Shown piece after piece: positions 29,582-38,069 of a DNA stretch of 64,000 nt. Positions within the stretch are counted from its first letter, which is position 1, and every line of letters begins with the position of its first letter. The position numbers and the translations under genes are program-made. This stretch comes from Leishmania mexicana MHOM/GT/2001/U1103. Its lineage: Eukaryota > Euglenozoa > Kinetoplastea > Trypanosomatida > Trypanosomatidae. The notes below the pieces were generated by a model, which saw nothing but the letters and a program-made list of their open reading frames with translations, had not been told where the DNA came from and ran no database searches. Location of the stretch: positions 58,855 to 122,854 of the forward strand of contig NC_018309.1 of assembly GCF_000234665.1 (NCBI RefSeq), in the 5' to 3' direction.

Positions 29582-29875
29582 ATGCCACGCGCGTACTACA
29601 AACCGTTCACGGCCTACGAGGAGGCCTTCGGCTTTCACGCGACGCGCCGCAACGCCTACATCATGTGCTCCGTGTTCTTTGGCGGTCTCTTGCTCAAGGT
29701 CATGCTGCTGCTGAAGTACAGCTCCGTCGCGAATCCGAATTGGACCTCGCCACTGGAGGACGATCCACGGTATCAAGAGCTGATGGAGCGGCGTCTAGCG
29801 CTGACTGAGGACTTATCGACGCAGGAGTCGATGAAGAGGGCGATGCGCGCTAGGCGCTCGGCACCACCCGCGTAG
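29582..29875 (+). CDS. Small single-TM protein, 97 aa
   Basis: Short protein with no recognised family. It starts MPRAYYKPFTAYEEAFGF, has one membrane segment at about residues 25-45 (AYIMCSVFFGGLLLKVMLLL) and ends in a charged, probably helical tail (YQELMERRLALTEDLSTQES). Size, a single TM near the N-terminus and a charged tail resemble small accessory subunits of mitochondrial inner-membrane complexes, but this is inference only. The open frame extends far upstream, but the CAG acceptor at 29555 and the change in composition favour this ATG. Confidence 0.7.
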   Translation: MPRAYYKPFTAYEEAFGFHATRRNAYIMCSVFFGGLLLKVMLLLKYSSVANPNWTSPLEDDPRYQELMERRLALTEDLSTQESMKRAMRARRSAPPA

Positions 29876-30555
29876 ATTGTACGCGGAGTGAGCGAAGGCG
29901 TGCGCAGAACACCGCTACCACTCACCACCTCCTCGAAGCCGGGAGCGGAGGCACCGAGGCCAGTGTGGGCGCGGCTATGTAGTTGGGGCGGACACGCAGA
30001 AGGTCAACGGCTGCACCGCTCCGCGCAGAAATCTTCCATATCCTCTGTGTACGTGTGTGTCTCTCCTCACTGCTGCCATGAGGCGTCTGCGTCACCATCC
30101 GTGTTATCGCCACCATCACTGCGATGATGGCGTCTGTCTGTTGGTTGCTCTCATCCATGGACACGCATCATGCTCACCCTTAGCGACTGATCTCCCCAAA
30201 CTCTCTCGCCTGCGATAGAACGGAGAGCTCGAGACAGACATGTCAAGAGAGGAGAGGCGCATCTCCCGCAGAGTGCAGGCACACGCTCGCATCACAGCAT
30301 GTCTCTAAGTGAGCGTCTCGCCCTCGGCACCGACTTCGTCGTCGTCGTCCTCCTCCTCCCCCCTCCACCTCGCGCTGAGGAGCTGCCCAACGCAACAGCG
30401 CCCTCATCTTTCTCCTTCTCATCGACTCCCTCGTCCTCGAAGCACGCGCGCACGCCGCAGCGACCTCACCAAGTTTGTGTTGATCACAGCCCCCCCCCCC
30501 TCCTCCTCCTCCTCCTCCCCCTTTCAGCTTCTTCTCCCACGTCTTGGGGTAGCTC
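29876..30555. other. Intergenic spacer
   Basis: A 680-base spacer. Its right half is CT- and C-rich (for example 30489-30532, a run of C followed by TCCTCC repeats), suitable for trans-splicing of the ankyrin gene. No gene found. Confidence 0.65.
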
Positions 30556-31728
30556 ATGAACACGCGTCCACGCGATATCTGCACGGCTGCCTATGAAGGC
30601 GACACGGCCCGCGTGGAGCAGCTCGTGGCGGCGGCTGGCGTGTACAGCGGACGGTGGCATTCCCCGTTTGCCGTCAACACGAGTGCTACGGCGCGCGACG
30701 CGCTGGCGCACTGGGAGGGTGTCGGCGATGACAGTGAGCGCGATGGCGGCGCCGAGGAGGACATAGAGGAGTTGCTCGAAGAAGAAGAAATGGCGAAGCT
30801 GACGGCGCACCCGTTCCTGCGCGGCATCGTGAAGGCCTACGGCCTCGATGAGCAGGCCCTCAGCAGCGCCGCCGAGGACGGCGAGGGCGCCAGCGGAGAC
30901 GAGGACGCGGGTGCCTACACACAGGAGGATGATGCCGCGCTACTCGACGAGGAAGCCGAGGAGGCGGCGGAGGCGGATCGGCAGGCACAACAGGGCGACA
31001 TCCTCCTCTACAAGCGTCTGCTTGCCCACCAGCTGCACCGCAACAGCGTCACCGAGCACATTCAGCGGCACGGGTTGCTTCGCATGAGCCCAACGCCGCC
31101 AGTGGACATGACCCTGTACGGTATTCTCTTCTCGTGTCGTGAGGTGCCGACGGCTGCTGGTGGGGCAGCGGAGTCAGAGAGCTCAGTGCCTCTGCAAGTG
31201 CGCTGGCAGCCCAGCAAGCGGAGTCGCTACGCTGGTACACCTCTTCACTGGGCCGTCCTCGCCCGCGCGCACGACATGGTGCGCTTCCTCGTGGAGCACG
31301 GCGCTGACTGTACTGCAGGGCTAAAGGCAGTCGCGGACGACGGTGCGGCGCCAGATGCGCAACTCGAGATGTGCGATCAGAAGGTGCTGGAGTCGCTGAC
31401 GCCTGCGCGTATTGCCGCTGACAACGAGTCGCACGGCACACTGGAGGTGCTGGAGAGGGCCGTGGCGGCGCAAGAAGCGAGGCGCGCGGACGAAGAGGCC
31501 TTCTTCATTATGCTAGAGAAACGTCTGCAGCGGCGCAAGGAGGATTACCTGCACCGCTTCGAGGAAGCGCGCGCGCAGCGACTGCGTGAAGCTGAGGAGG
31601 CGAGGCGCGCGGAGGCGGAAGAAGCCGAGGAGGCCGAGGAGAGCTATGCGTCCGGTGAAGACGGCAATGGCGGCAGCGGTAGCGAGAACATGGACGCTGG
31701 CGAAGAGGACGAGAAGGCGGGGGGCTGA
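30556..31728 (+). CDS. Ankyrin-repeat protein, 390 aa
   Basis: Protein with dispersed ankyrin repeats, a protein-interaction fold. The N-terminus (ICTAAYEGDTARVEQLVAAA, residues about 7-26) has the helix pattern of a first ankyrin repeat. The clearest repeat is near residue 225 (GTPLHWAVLARAHDMVRFLVE). A weaker one follows (LTPARIAADNESHGTLEVLE). Between them is a highly acidic insert (about residues 55-150). The C-terminal 90 residues form a charged helix rich in Glu/Arg/Ala, with an acidic Gly/Ser tail. No catalytic domain is seen, and partners and location cannot be read from sequence. The start is the first ATG after the C-rich tract at 30489-30532. Confidence 0.85.
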   Translation: MNTRPRDICTAAYEGDTARVEQLVAAAGVYSGRWHSPFAVNTSATARDALAHWEGVGDDSERDGGAEEDIEELLEEEEMAKLTAHPFLRGIVKAYGLDEQALSSAAEDGEGASGDEDAGAYTQEDDAALLDEEAEEAAEADRQAQQGDILLYKRLLAHQLHRNSVTEHIQRHGLLRMSPTPPVDMTLYGILFSCREVPTAAGGAAESESSVPLQVRWQPSKRSRYAGTPLHWAVLARAHDMVRFLVEHGADCTAGLKAVADDGAAPDAQLEMCDQKVLESLTPARIAADNESHGTLEVLERAVAAQEARRADEEAFFIMLEKRLQRRKEDYLHRFEEARAQRLREAEEARRAEAEEAEEAEESYASGEDGNGGSGSENMDAGEEDEKAGG

Positions 31729-31893
31729 AGCGATGATGTGCACGCGCTTTCGTGTCCGTTTGGGGGGAGGGGCGTGGGAGCGGCGACCAAAAACGTTGAG
31801 CCGGCGGCTTGGGGGGGGGAGGAAGTGCGGGAGAGAGCATAGGTGGGGTGGACCGCACACGCACATGGTCCTTCACGCGTCTTACACTCGACA

Positions 31894-31929
<36 letters not shown>

Positions 31930-32573
31930 CCCATCTGACCTCTCACCTGTCTGGCTCTCACGCATCTCCTGTCGATCACCAACCGTCCACTTCGCCCCTC
32001 CCTTCTCCCGCTCCCTCGCGTCCGCTTTTCCGTCATCCGCGCACCGAGCTCGCACAGAAGCAAAGTCACGCCCCCATGTACAGTATTTATCCACCGCCCG
32101 TCAGAATCACCGTCGCTCTTGCGGCGTTTCCTGTATGGCCCGCTGCGACACCAACACGCACGCAGTCGGGAGTGGTGAACCGCCGCCCCCCCCCCCACCC
32201 ACCCACCCATTAGATGAGTAAAAGCGGAGGAGGGAGGGAGGTCGAGTGTCTTCGAGGTGGGTCGGGGTGTCGGAGAGGGCGGGGGGAGGCAGGCGGGCGT
32301 TGTCCTCCTCCTCCGCCACCTCCCTCCGTCCTCGTGATCGGCACCGCTTCTCTCCATTTCGTTTTCTCGCACATGCTCCTCCCGCCCCTGCACCAGACGC
32401 ACCCTGCACGCGCACACACACACGCATACTTCATCTATCTATCTCTGCTATATTCAGGGGCTGCTTTACGCCGCCTTGTCACACACGCCTTCCGCCGCAC
32501 GTTCCGTGCACGCGTCATCAACGGACCGTGCGGTCCATCGCTCACCCTCTCCACAGGACACACTGGCAAGCTA

Positions 32574-32622
<49 letters not shown>

Positions 32623-32734
32623 GTGTCTCGCACTGGAAGTTAAACCCCGTTCGCGGGACCGCCTCTTCGCACCCGCGGCATCTCTCCCCCACCTCCCATC
32701 CCTCGCCGCCACCACCGTCCTATTTTCCGCGAAG
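31729..32734. other. Intergenic spacer with two CA tracts
   Basis: A 1 kb spacer with CA microsatellites at about 31895-31927 and 32577-32615, and pyrimidine tracts before the next ATG. No gene found; open frames here consist of His/Thr repeats from the CA tracts. Confidence 0.7.
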
Positions 32735-33688
32735 ATGGCTGAGACAACGGGCGAAGAAGATGTGCGGCTCATGAGCCGCGAGGAGCGTATCGCAAGCTAC
32801 CGTGAGCTTGTGGAGGGCCTCGACGACATCCTTGCCTCGCACGACGCCGATGGCGACAACGACGGCGAGGATGCGGAGCAGATGGCAGCGCTGGTGGAGG
32901 AAGTAGAGGTACAGCTGCGCACCCTCGCCCAACTGCTGAATGAGGAGGAAACAATCCAGGTCACACCGGGGCTCATGAAGAAGGTGGTGAAGTCTCCCGA
33001 GACGGGAGAGGTGCTGACTACTATCATCTACCCCCCGCCTATCGTGCCCAGCATAGCTTCCTCGTCGCCGGCGCTGCGTCCGGCGCCGTACGAGGTGCTC
33101 TTCGACGAGCGTGATTGGTATCCGTGCGTGATCACCGGCATCGTGCCGCCAGCCAAAGATGTTGACCGGGTGCAGTACAAGGCGTGGATCTTGGGCCACA
33201 ACGTGGAGGAGATCGTGTATAGTGAGGCGCTGCGTCCCTGGCAACCAACCGCGTCCACCAGTGACATCCAAGGTGGGGTGAGCTGCCATGTAATCGATCC
33301 CCAGACCGGACGGTATGTGGAGGGCATCGTGGATCACCTGACGCTGGAAGAGACGGTGCTCGTGAAGGTGCCCGTGACACCGTCCACCTCGACCGCCGTA
33401 TCCGCATCACCTTCGACCGCAGCCACCACTACCACCGTGACGGTGCCGCTGTCCCACGTGCGGGTGGGCAAGTTCTACTCTCAACTGCGCCACCGCCCGA
33501 AGACGGAAGAGGAGCGGGCGGCGCGGCGCGCGGAGCAGGCACGACTGAAGCGCGAGCGGGCGGCGCAGCAGCGGCAAATGGCAGCAGACAAGGTTGCAAA
33601 GGACGCGGATGACTGGCAGTCGCTCATTGGGGACATGATGGGCGTGGGCGGTGGTGGCAAGACGCACAAGCGGCGGCGCTTTCAGTAA
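32735..33688 (+). CDS. SMN/SPF30-like Tudor-domain protein, 317 aa
   Basis: Likely relative of splicing factor SPF30 (SMNDC1), a Tudor protein that binds dimethylated arginines on Sm proteins and helps spliceosome assembly. The N-terminal region (about residues 10-75) is an acidic helical segment containing LAQLLNEEE, like the N-terminal coiled region of SPF30. A Tudor-like segment follows at about 110-170 (YEVLFDERDWYPCVITGI ... YKAWILGHNVEEIVY). The C-terminal part is a charged Arg/Glu helix (KTEEERAARRAEQARLKRER) and ends in KTHKRRRFQ, a probable nuclear-localisation signal. The alternative is another chromatin Tudor reader such as SGF29. Its last 315 bases are repeated at 34172-34486 beyond the gap, as an assembly duplicate. 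I start at MAETTGEED; the longer frame upstream passes through CA-repeat spacer. Confidence 0.75.
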   Translation: MAETTGEEDVRLMSREERIASYRELVEGLDDILASHDADGDNDGEDAEQMAALVEEVEVQLRTLAQLLNEEETIQVTPGLMKKVVKSPETGEVLTTIIYPPPIVPSIASSSPALRPAPYEVLFDERDWYPCVITGIVPPAKDVDRVQYKAWILGHNVEEIVYSEALRPWQPTASTSDIQGGVSCHVIDPQTGRYVEGIVDHLTLEETVLVKVPVTPSTSTAVSASPSTAATTTTVTVPLSHVRVGKFYSQLRHRPKTEEERAARRAEQARLKRERAAQQRQMAADKVAKDADDWQSLIGDMMGVGGGGKTHKRRRFQ

Positions 33689-33772
33689 GGATGGCGTAGG
33701 GGGCACACAATGCCGTCAAGCTTTGGGAACTCTAGTCGCGTCGCCCTTCGCTTGAGGCGTGTGTGTTGACGA
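33373..33772 (+). repeat. Left copy of a 400 bp assembly duplicate
   Basis: Positions 33373-33772 are identical to 34171-34570, by eye over the whole length, with an offset of 798. The copy ends exactly where the N gap starts. It covers the end of the Tudor gene and 84 bases of its 3' flank. Confidence 0.95.
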
Positions 33773-33872
33773 NNNNNNNNNNNNNNNNNNNNNNNNNNNN
33801 NNNNNNNNNNNNNNNNNNNNNNNNNNNNNNNNNNNNNNNNNNNNNNNNNNNNNNNNNNNNNNNNNNNNNNNN
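33773..33872. other. Assembly gap (100 N)
   Basis: Exactly 100 N. The sequence to the left ends GTTGACGA and continues naturally at 34571 (CGGCGGTGG) if the vector and duplicate are ignored, so no genomic sequence need be missing here. Confidence 0.98.
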
Positions 33873-33963
33873 CGCGAGCCCATTTATACCCATATAAATC
33901 AGCATCCATGTTGGAATTTAATCGCGGCCTCGAGCAAGACGTTTCNCGTTGAATATGGCTCAT
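33873..33963 (-). CDS. aph(3')-I: Kanamycin-resistance gene fragment, APH(3')-I (vector)
   Basis: Start of the aminoglycoside 3'-phosphotransferase used as a kanamycin marker in plasmids. The ATG is the complement of 33961-33963. The product begins MSHIQ-x-ETSCSRPRLNSN and continues to GYKWAR, where it is cut by the gap after 30 residues. The x is an ambiguous base at 33946. The gene phosphorylates kanamycin and neomycin in bacteria. Here it is only a truncated piece of vector and has no biological meaning for the organism. Confidence 0.95.
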
Positions 33964-34060
33964 NTTAGCTTCCTTAGCTCCTGAAAATCTCGATAACTCA
34001 AAAAATACGCCCGGTAGTGATCTTATTTCATTATGGTGAAAGTTGGAACCTCTTACGTGC
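33964..34060 (-). promoter_or_regulatory. Vector promoter and RBS of the resistance marker
   Basis: On the - strand this is the familiar leader of the Tn9 chloramphenicol-resistance gene. It includes CACCATAATGAAATAAGATC and, just before the start codon, the Shine-Dalgarno segment CAGGAGCTAAGGAAGC. It drives the kanamycin marker in the vector. Confidence 0.85.
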
Positions 34061-34067
34061 CGATCAA

Positions 34068-34097
34068 GTCAAAAGCCTCCGGTCGGAGGCTTTTGAC
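34068..34097. terminator. Vector rho-independent terminator
   Basis: Perfect 13-base inverted repeat (GTCAAAAGCCTCC / GGAGGCTTTTGAC) around a GGTC loop, with A and T runs on either side so that it can act in both directions. It is a bacterial terminator belonging to the vector. Confidence 0.9.
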
Positions 34098-34170
34098 TTT
34101 CTGCTATGGAGGTCAGGTATGATTTAAATGGTCAGTATTGAGCGATATCTAGAGAATTCGTCGACGACAT

Positions 34171-34570
34171 CGTGACACCGTCCACCTCGACCGCCGTATC
34201 CGCATCACCTTCGACCGCAGCCACCACTACCACCGTGACGGTGCCGCTGTCCCACGTGCGGGTGGGCAAGTTCTACTCTCAACTGCGCCACCGCCCGAAG
34301 ACGGAAGAGGAGCGGGCGGCGCGGCGCGCGGAGCAGGCACGACTGAAGCGCGAGCGGGCGGCGCAGCAGCGGCAAATGGCAGCAGACAAGGTTGCAAAGG
34401 ACGCGGATGACTGGCAGTCGCTCATTGGGGACATGATGGGCGTGGGCGGTGGTGGCAAGACGCACAAGCGGCGGCGCTTTCAGTAAGGATGGCGTAGGGG
34501 GCACACAATGCCGTCAAGCTTTGGGAACTCTAGTCGCGTCGCCCTTCGCTTGAGGCGTGTGTGTTGACGA
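34171..34570 (+). repeat. Right copy of the 400 bp assembly duplicate
   Basis: Exact copy of 33373-33772 beginning at the vector-insert junction. It includes a second 3' end of the Tudor gene, from a Thr-Pro-Ser segment to the stop at 34486. This is not a second gene: it is the same clone end assembled into the next contig. Confidence 0.95.
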
Positions 34571-35075
34571 CGGCGGTGGTGGCGATGGATGCATCCCTTC
34601 CCCCTCCCCCCGAAAGCACACACACACACACGTATAGATCAGAGCAGGCTCTGTTTTTCGCGCTGCGGCGTGCACGGGTCGCGACAAGGCTGCTTCGCGT
34701 GTCAGCAACAGACAATAAAGGACTTGTCACGCACACACCCAGGTGAGCATCTCTGTGAGCTTGTGCGTGACTGCGCGTCTGCACGTGGAGGCCGAAGAAC
34801 ACACGCTTGCCTCCACACGCACACAGACACAGACACACCCTTCCTCCTGTTCTCGCTTGCCGGCTCACGCTCCCGCTCTTAGTGTACGTTGCCTTCTTCA
34901 ACACTGCCATCGTTTTCCTCGCCCCTTCTCCCCACCACCACCACCACAACCACCACCACACACACACATCATCGTCGCCACCATCTCGCAGAGATCTACG
35001 CTCTCTTCACTCCTCTCTGCGTCGCCTCTTCCGCCTTTTAACGCTCCCCGAATTCACGAACACACGCTCACAGCC
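34571..35075. other. Intergenic spacer
   Basis: A 505-base spacer, the natural continuation of the Tudor gene 3' flank, with CA/CCA repeats and a CT-rich stretch (about 34997-35042) before the dehydratase ATG. No gene found. Confidence 0.7.
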
Positions 35076-35750
35076 ATGGGCATCAAGGACATGTACCTGC
35101 TCGCCTACAACGCGGGCATGTGTGCTGGCTGGGCCACAATCCTCGTAAAGGTCATCGGGCATTTGGCGGAGGGTCGAGACGTCGCCTCGGTGTACCCCGA
35201 GATTGCGCGGCTGCTGTGCGTTGCGCAGACCGGCGCCATTGTCGAAATCTTTCATGCCGCCTTCGGGGTCGTGCGCAGCCCAGTCGGCACGACCTTCCTG
35301 CAGGTCCTGTCGCGCCTCATCGTACTGTACGGTGCCGTGCGCATCGGAGACACGGACTCCACGAAGAGCCTCGTCTTTGTTCAGATGCTGGTCGCCTGGT
35401 GCCTGAGCGAAGTAATTCGCTACTCCTTCTACGGCGCGAACCTCCTCAGCGTCAGTGTTGCGCCGCTGACGTGGCTGCGCTACTCCGCCTTCATGGTGCT
35501 CTACCCTGTCGGCATCACCGGAGAGATCGGCTGCCTTTACAAGGCGCTGCCGTACATCCAGAAGCACAAGCCGTGGACCGTGGAACTGCCGAACAAGTTG
35601 AACTTCACCTTCTCGTGGTACAACTCCGTGTGGTTTATCCTCCTCGGCGTATACCCCTACGGCAGCTACGTCATGTACTCGTACATGCTCGCGCAGCGCC
35701 GCAAGACTTTGGCGAAGGCCGCGTCCGAGAGGTCGAAGAAGTCGGCGTAA
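35076..35750 (+). CDS. 3-hydroxyacyl-CoA dehydratase (HACD/PHS1, PTPLA family)
   Basis: Integral ER membrane enzyme of 224 residues that dehydrates 3-hydroxyacyl-CoA in the third step of fatty-acid elongation, next to the ELO condensing enzymes and reductases. The family core is clear: LSEVIRYSFY near residues 110-119 and WLRYSAFMVLYPVGITGEIG near 133-152. The two catalytic residues known from yeast Phs1, a Tyr and a Glu seven apart, are both present as Tyr143 (in LYP) and Glu150 (in TGE). Five or six hydrophobic segments span the length, as expected. The C-terminus (SERSKKSA) is basic, compatible with ER retention. Older annotation calls this family protein-tyrosine-phosphatase-like, which is misleading. 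The ATG at 35076 is preferred because the upstream frame is CA-repeat spacer. Confidence 0.93.
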   Translation: MGIKDMYLLAYNAGMCAGWATILVKVIGHLAEGRDVASVYPEIARLLCVAQTGAIVEIFHAAFGVVRSPVGTTFLQVLSRLIVLYGAVRIGDTDSTKSLVFVQMLVAWCLSEVIRYSFYGANLLSVSVAPLTWLRYSAFMVLYPVGITGEIGCLYKALPYIQKHKPWTVELPNKLNFTFSWYNSVWFILLGVYPYGSYVMYSYMLAQRRKTLAKAASERSKKSA

Positions 35751-37519
35751 GACGACCGCCCACGTCACGCCTGTGCGCGCGTGGGGACGGGACGCAGTAC
35801 GGTGGGGGCGCACCGAAGACAGCGCAAGCGTCGGGAAAACGTTGGGGGTAATGCGCAGGTAAAGAGAAGGGAAGGGGAACGCCATGTGCGTATTGTATGT
35901 ATATCGACGTCTATCGAGGTGAAGACACGGCGTGGCGGGCGCGGTCGGTGCACCAATAGGGGGCCGCCGCGCCCCTTCTTCATCGCTGTTCTCGCTTCTG
36001 TGTACCTCTCGTCGAATGCATGCAAGCGTGCGAAGGGCACGGTGCAGCTGGAGTCGAGATGGTATGAAGACGTGGGGATATGGGGGTGGAGGACGGTGGT
36101 GGTGGGGGGGGACTTGAGGCTCCACAACAGGAGAACGACGTGCGTATTTTGGGCGGAGGACTGTCGGAGGGCCTTTTGATTGGCAAGGGGCAGGGAGAGG
36201 TGGTGCCGTGGACAGGAACTAATTCCGATAGTCACGTCTCCTCCCCCCCTCCGCCCACTCGCTTGCCCCCGACGCCTTTCATGCATTCGCCGAAGGAACG
36301 GGGCATTGAAGAGTGGGGGGGGGGAGTTGGGTAGAAGATCAGGAGAGGGTGGCGCACAATGACCCTGTGCGTTGATACACTCGAACCTCTGCCGTCTGTC
36401 AAAAGCTGTTTGGGCTTTATTTTTTCGAGCTTGTGTGTCTTCTGTACGCTGTGCGACGACATTGGCGTATGTGTGCCTGTGTGTGTGTGTGTGGCGACGT
36501 CCATCTCTCCCTCTCCTCGCCCCCCCCCTCCTTCCCCTCTCCCGATTCGTGTGCCATCGCCACGACCTCGCCCACAGACAGACGACCCATCCACAATCCC
36601 TCCCCTGCCCGCCGCCTCTCTCACGTTCGTTCGAAAACCTCCTTGTTGCTGCTGTTTCGGTTGCTGCTGCTTCGCCTTCACAGAAGAGCGAAGTCTGCGC
36701 CACCGGTTCTTGGCTGCTTCACTACTTCCTCCCTCCCCGCGTCTTGTGTGCGTGTGCTAGTCGATGTAAGCGTGTTGTATGGGCGTATGTGCTCCACACC
36801 TCGCTCCCTCCCTTCCTCCACTGCGATCCTTGTCCATGTCTTGCTCCCTCTCGCGTTTTGTTTCGCTCGCAGACGATAAGCCGCCTTCGCCGGCCACCTC
36901 ATCCGCACGTCTGGCGGCCCTAACAACCCCCCTCCCCCTCCCCCTCCCCCTCCCCCAAACCGAGACGATGCATACTGTAGGTGGTGCGAAGACGAGCTCG
37001 ACAACACACCCGTGGTACCACACATGTGCGTGCACCTGCATGGACAGTGGCAGGAGACACGGGCAGGAGGAGAGGCGGTCCTGTCGGTCGTGTGTGTGTG
37101 TGTGTGTGTGTGCGTACGCGCGTGCTTGTGCGTGTTCGCCGTCGTCTCTCTCCCTCTCTTCCCGGTCTCTTATTTTTTCTCAGGACTGAAGGAGTGCCGA
37201 CGCGCCTGGACCACGCACGAAGCACACGGCACAGTAGGGCAAGCGAAACGCAGACGGGGTCATGCGCTCTCCCCCACCCTCACGCTGTCATCTCTCCCTC
37301 GCTCACCCCCTCTTGGTTCTCTTGGCGCGCATGCCACTGCTGCTGCCTGCTGCTAGGGTGTCAACGTGTGACCACGATCGGAGAGCGCAGGGAACGGGTG
37401 TGCAGTCAAAGAACAAAAGGCGGTCGAATCCTGCCACATGAGAAGTGATGGTCTCCTTCGCCGCCACACACACACACACACTCGCACACACATCACGACT
37501 CTCCCCTTTCCCTCTCTAG
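35751..37519. other. Intergenic spacer
   Basis: A 1.77 kb spacer with CT-rich tracts, TG repeats (about 37093-37112), a run of CCCCCT repeats (about 36927-36957) and CA tracts near 37467. It ends in CCTCTCTAG directly before the next ATG. Open frames here are low-complexity; no credible gene. Confidence 0.65.
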
Positions 37520-38030
37520 ATGGCGTCGGCTGAGGCCTCTGCTGCTCCGACAGCGCGTCTCTGCGCCGAGCTGGACGCGCTCGAAACGACGTCATTGCGG
37601 CGCCTCCCCATCGACGATGCACGCCGTGTGCTGGCTCGGCTCGACGACGTGGACGCGCAGCTCTGCTGTAGCGCCGGTGTTGCAGTTCCCATCCCAGACA
37701 GCCGTGAAGGCGCGGTTCCCTGCGCCGCAAATGGAGGCACCATGCCCTCAGCTGATGATGCCTCCACGGGGACACTCAAGAAGCTGCGCTCGACCTTCGC
37801 CGCTGAGCTGACCGTCTCCCAGCAAGATGCACTGATGCGTGTATTGTACGCGTGCATGGCATCTTGCGCCTCTGGCGTCACGACACCCACATTGGAAGCA
37901 GCTTGCTGTGCACCGACTGGTGCGCACGCGCCTCTCTCACCAGCGGTTGTGCGCCGACTGTACGAGTGGCACGCAGCCCTGCACGACGCGGCTGGCGATG
38001 GCGCGGTGGTGCGTGCCTTGATGAGCAGAT

Positions 38031-38032
<2 letters not shown>
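37520..38032 (+). CDS. ARPC5: ARP2/3 complex subunit 5 (p16-ARC)
   Basis: Likely smallest subunit of the ARP2/3 actin-nucleating complex. The C-terminal half carries the family pattern: LKKLRSTFAAELTVSQQDAL followed by MRVLYACMAS, then VVRRLYEWHAALHDAAGDGA and VVRALMSR at the end. This aligns with the human ARPC5 end (a leucine/tryptophan-His-Glu helix followed by a Val-Arg-x-Leu terminus). At 170 residues it is slightly longer than the roughly 150 usual, owing to a Ser/Ala/Gly-rich insert in the middle. An AG lies directly against the ATG, so either a very short leader or an upstream acceptor is used. A CA repeat starts within the stop codon context. Sequence identity is low overall, so I rely on pattern and length. 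Confidence 0.75.

Positions 38033-38064
<32 letters not shown>
38032..38064. repeat. CA microsatellite abutting ARPC5 stop
   Basis: Roughly 16 CA dinucleotides begin at the last base of the TGA stop codon, so the ARPC5 3' UTR opens with a CA tract. Confidence 0.9.

Positions 38065-38069
<5 letters not shown>

Larger units (their letters stand above)
33873..34170. other. Cloning-vector contamination
   Basis: This 298-base block is AT-rich, unlike everything around it. Read on the - strand it contains a terminator hairpin, the upstream region and ribosome-binding site of a chloramphenicol-acetyltransferase cassette, and the first 30 codons of an aminoglycoside phosphotransferase. Next to the insert it has EcoRV, XbaI, EcoRI and SalI sites in a row (about 34143-34166). 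Segments near 34115-34140 match, from memory, the reverse sequencing-primer region of pSMART-type low-copy vectors. Two ambiguous bases (33946, 33964) suggest the end of a single read. It is bacterial vector left untrimmed at a contig edge, not parasite DNA. Confidence 0.96.

Noticed and set aside
34172..34486. Second Tudor-gene 3' end as a separate small gene of 104 aa
   Set aside because: Identical to 33374-33688 and directly joined to vector, so an assembly duplicate.
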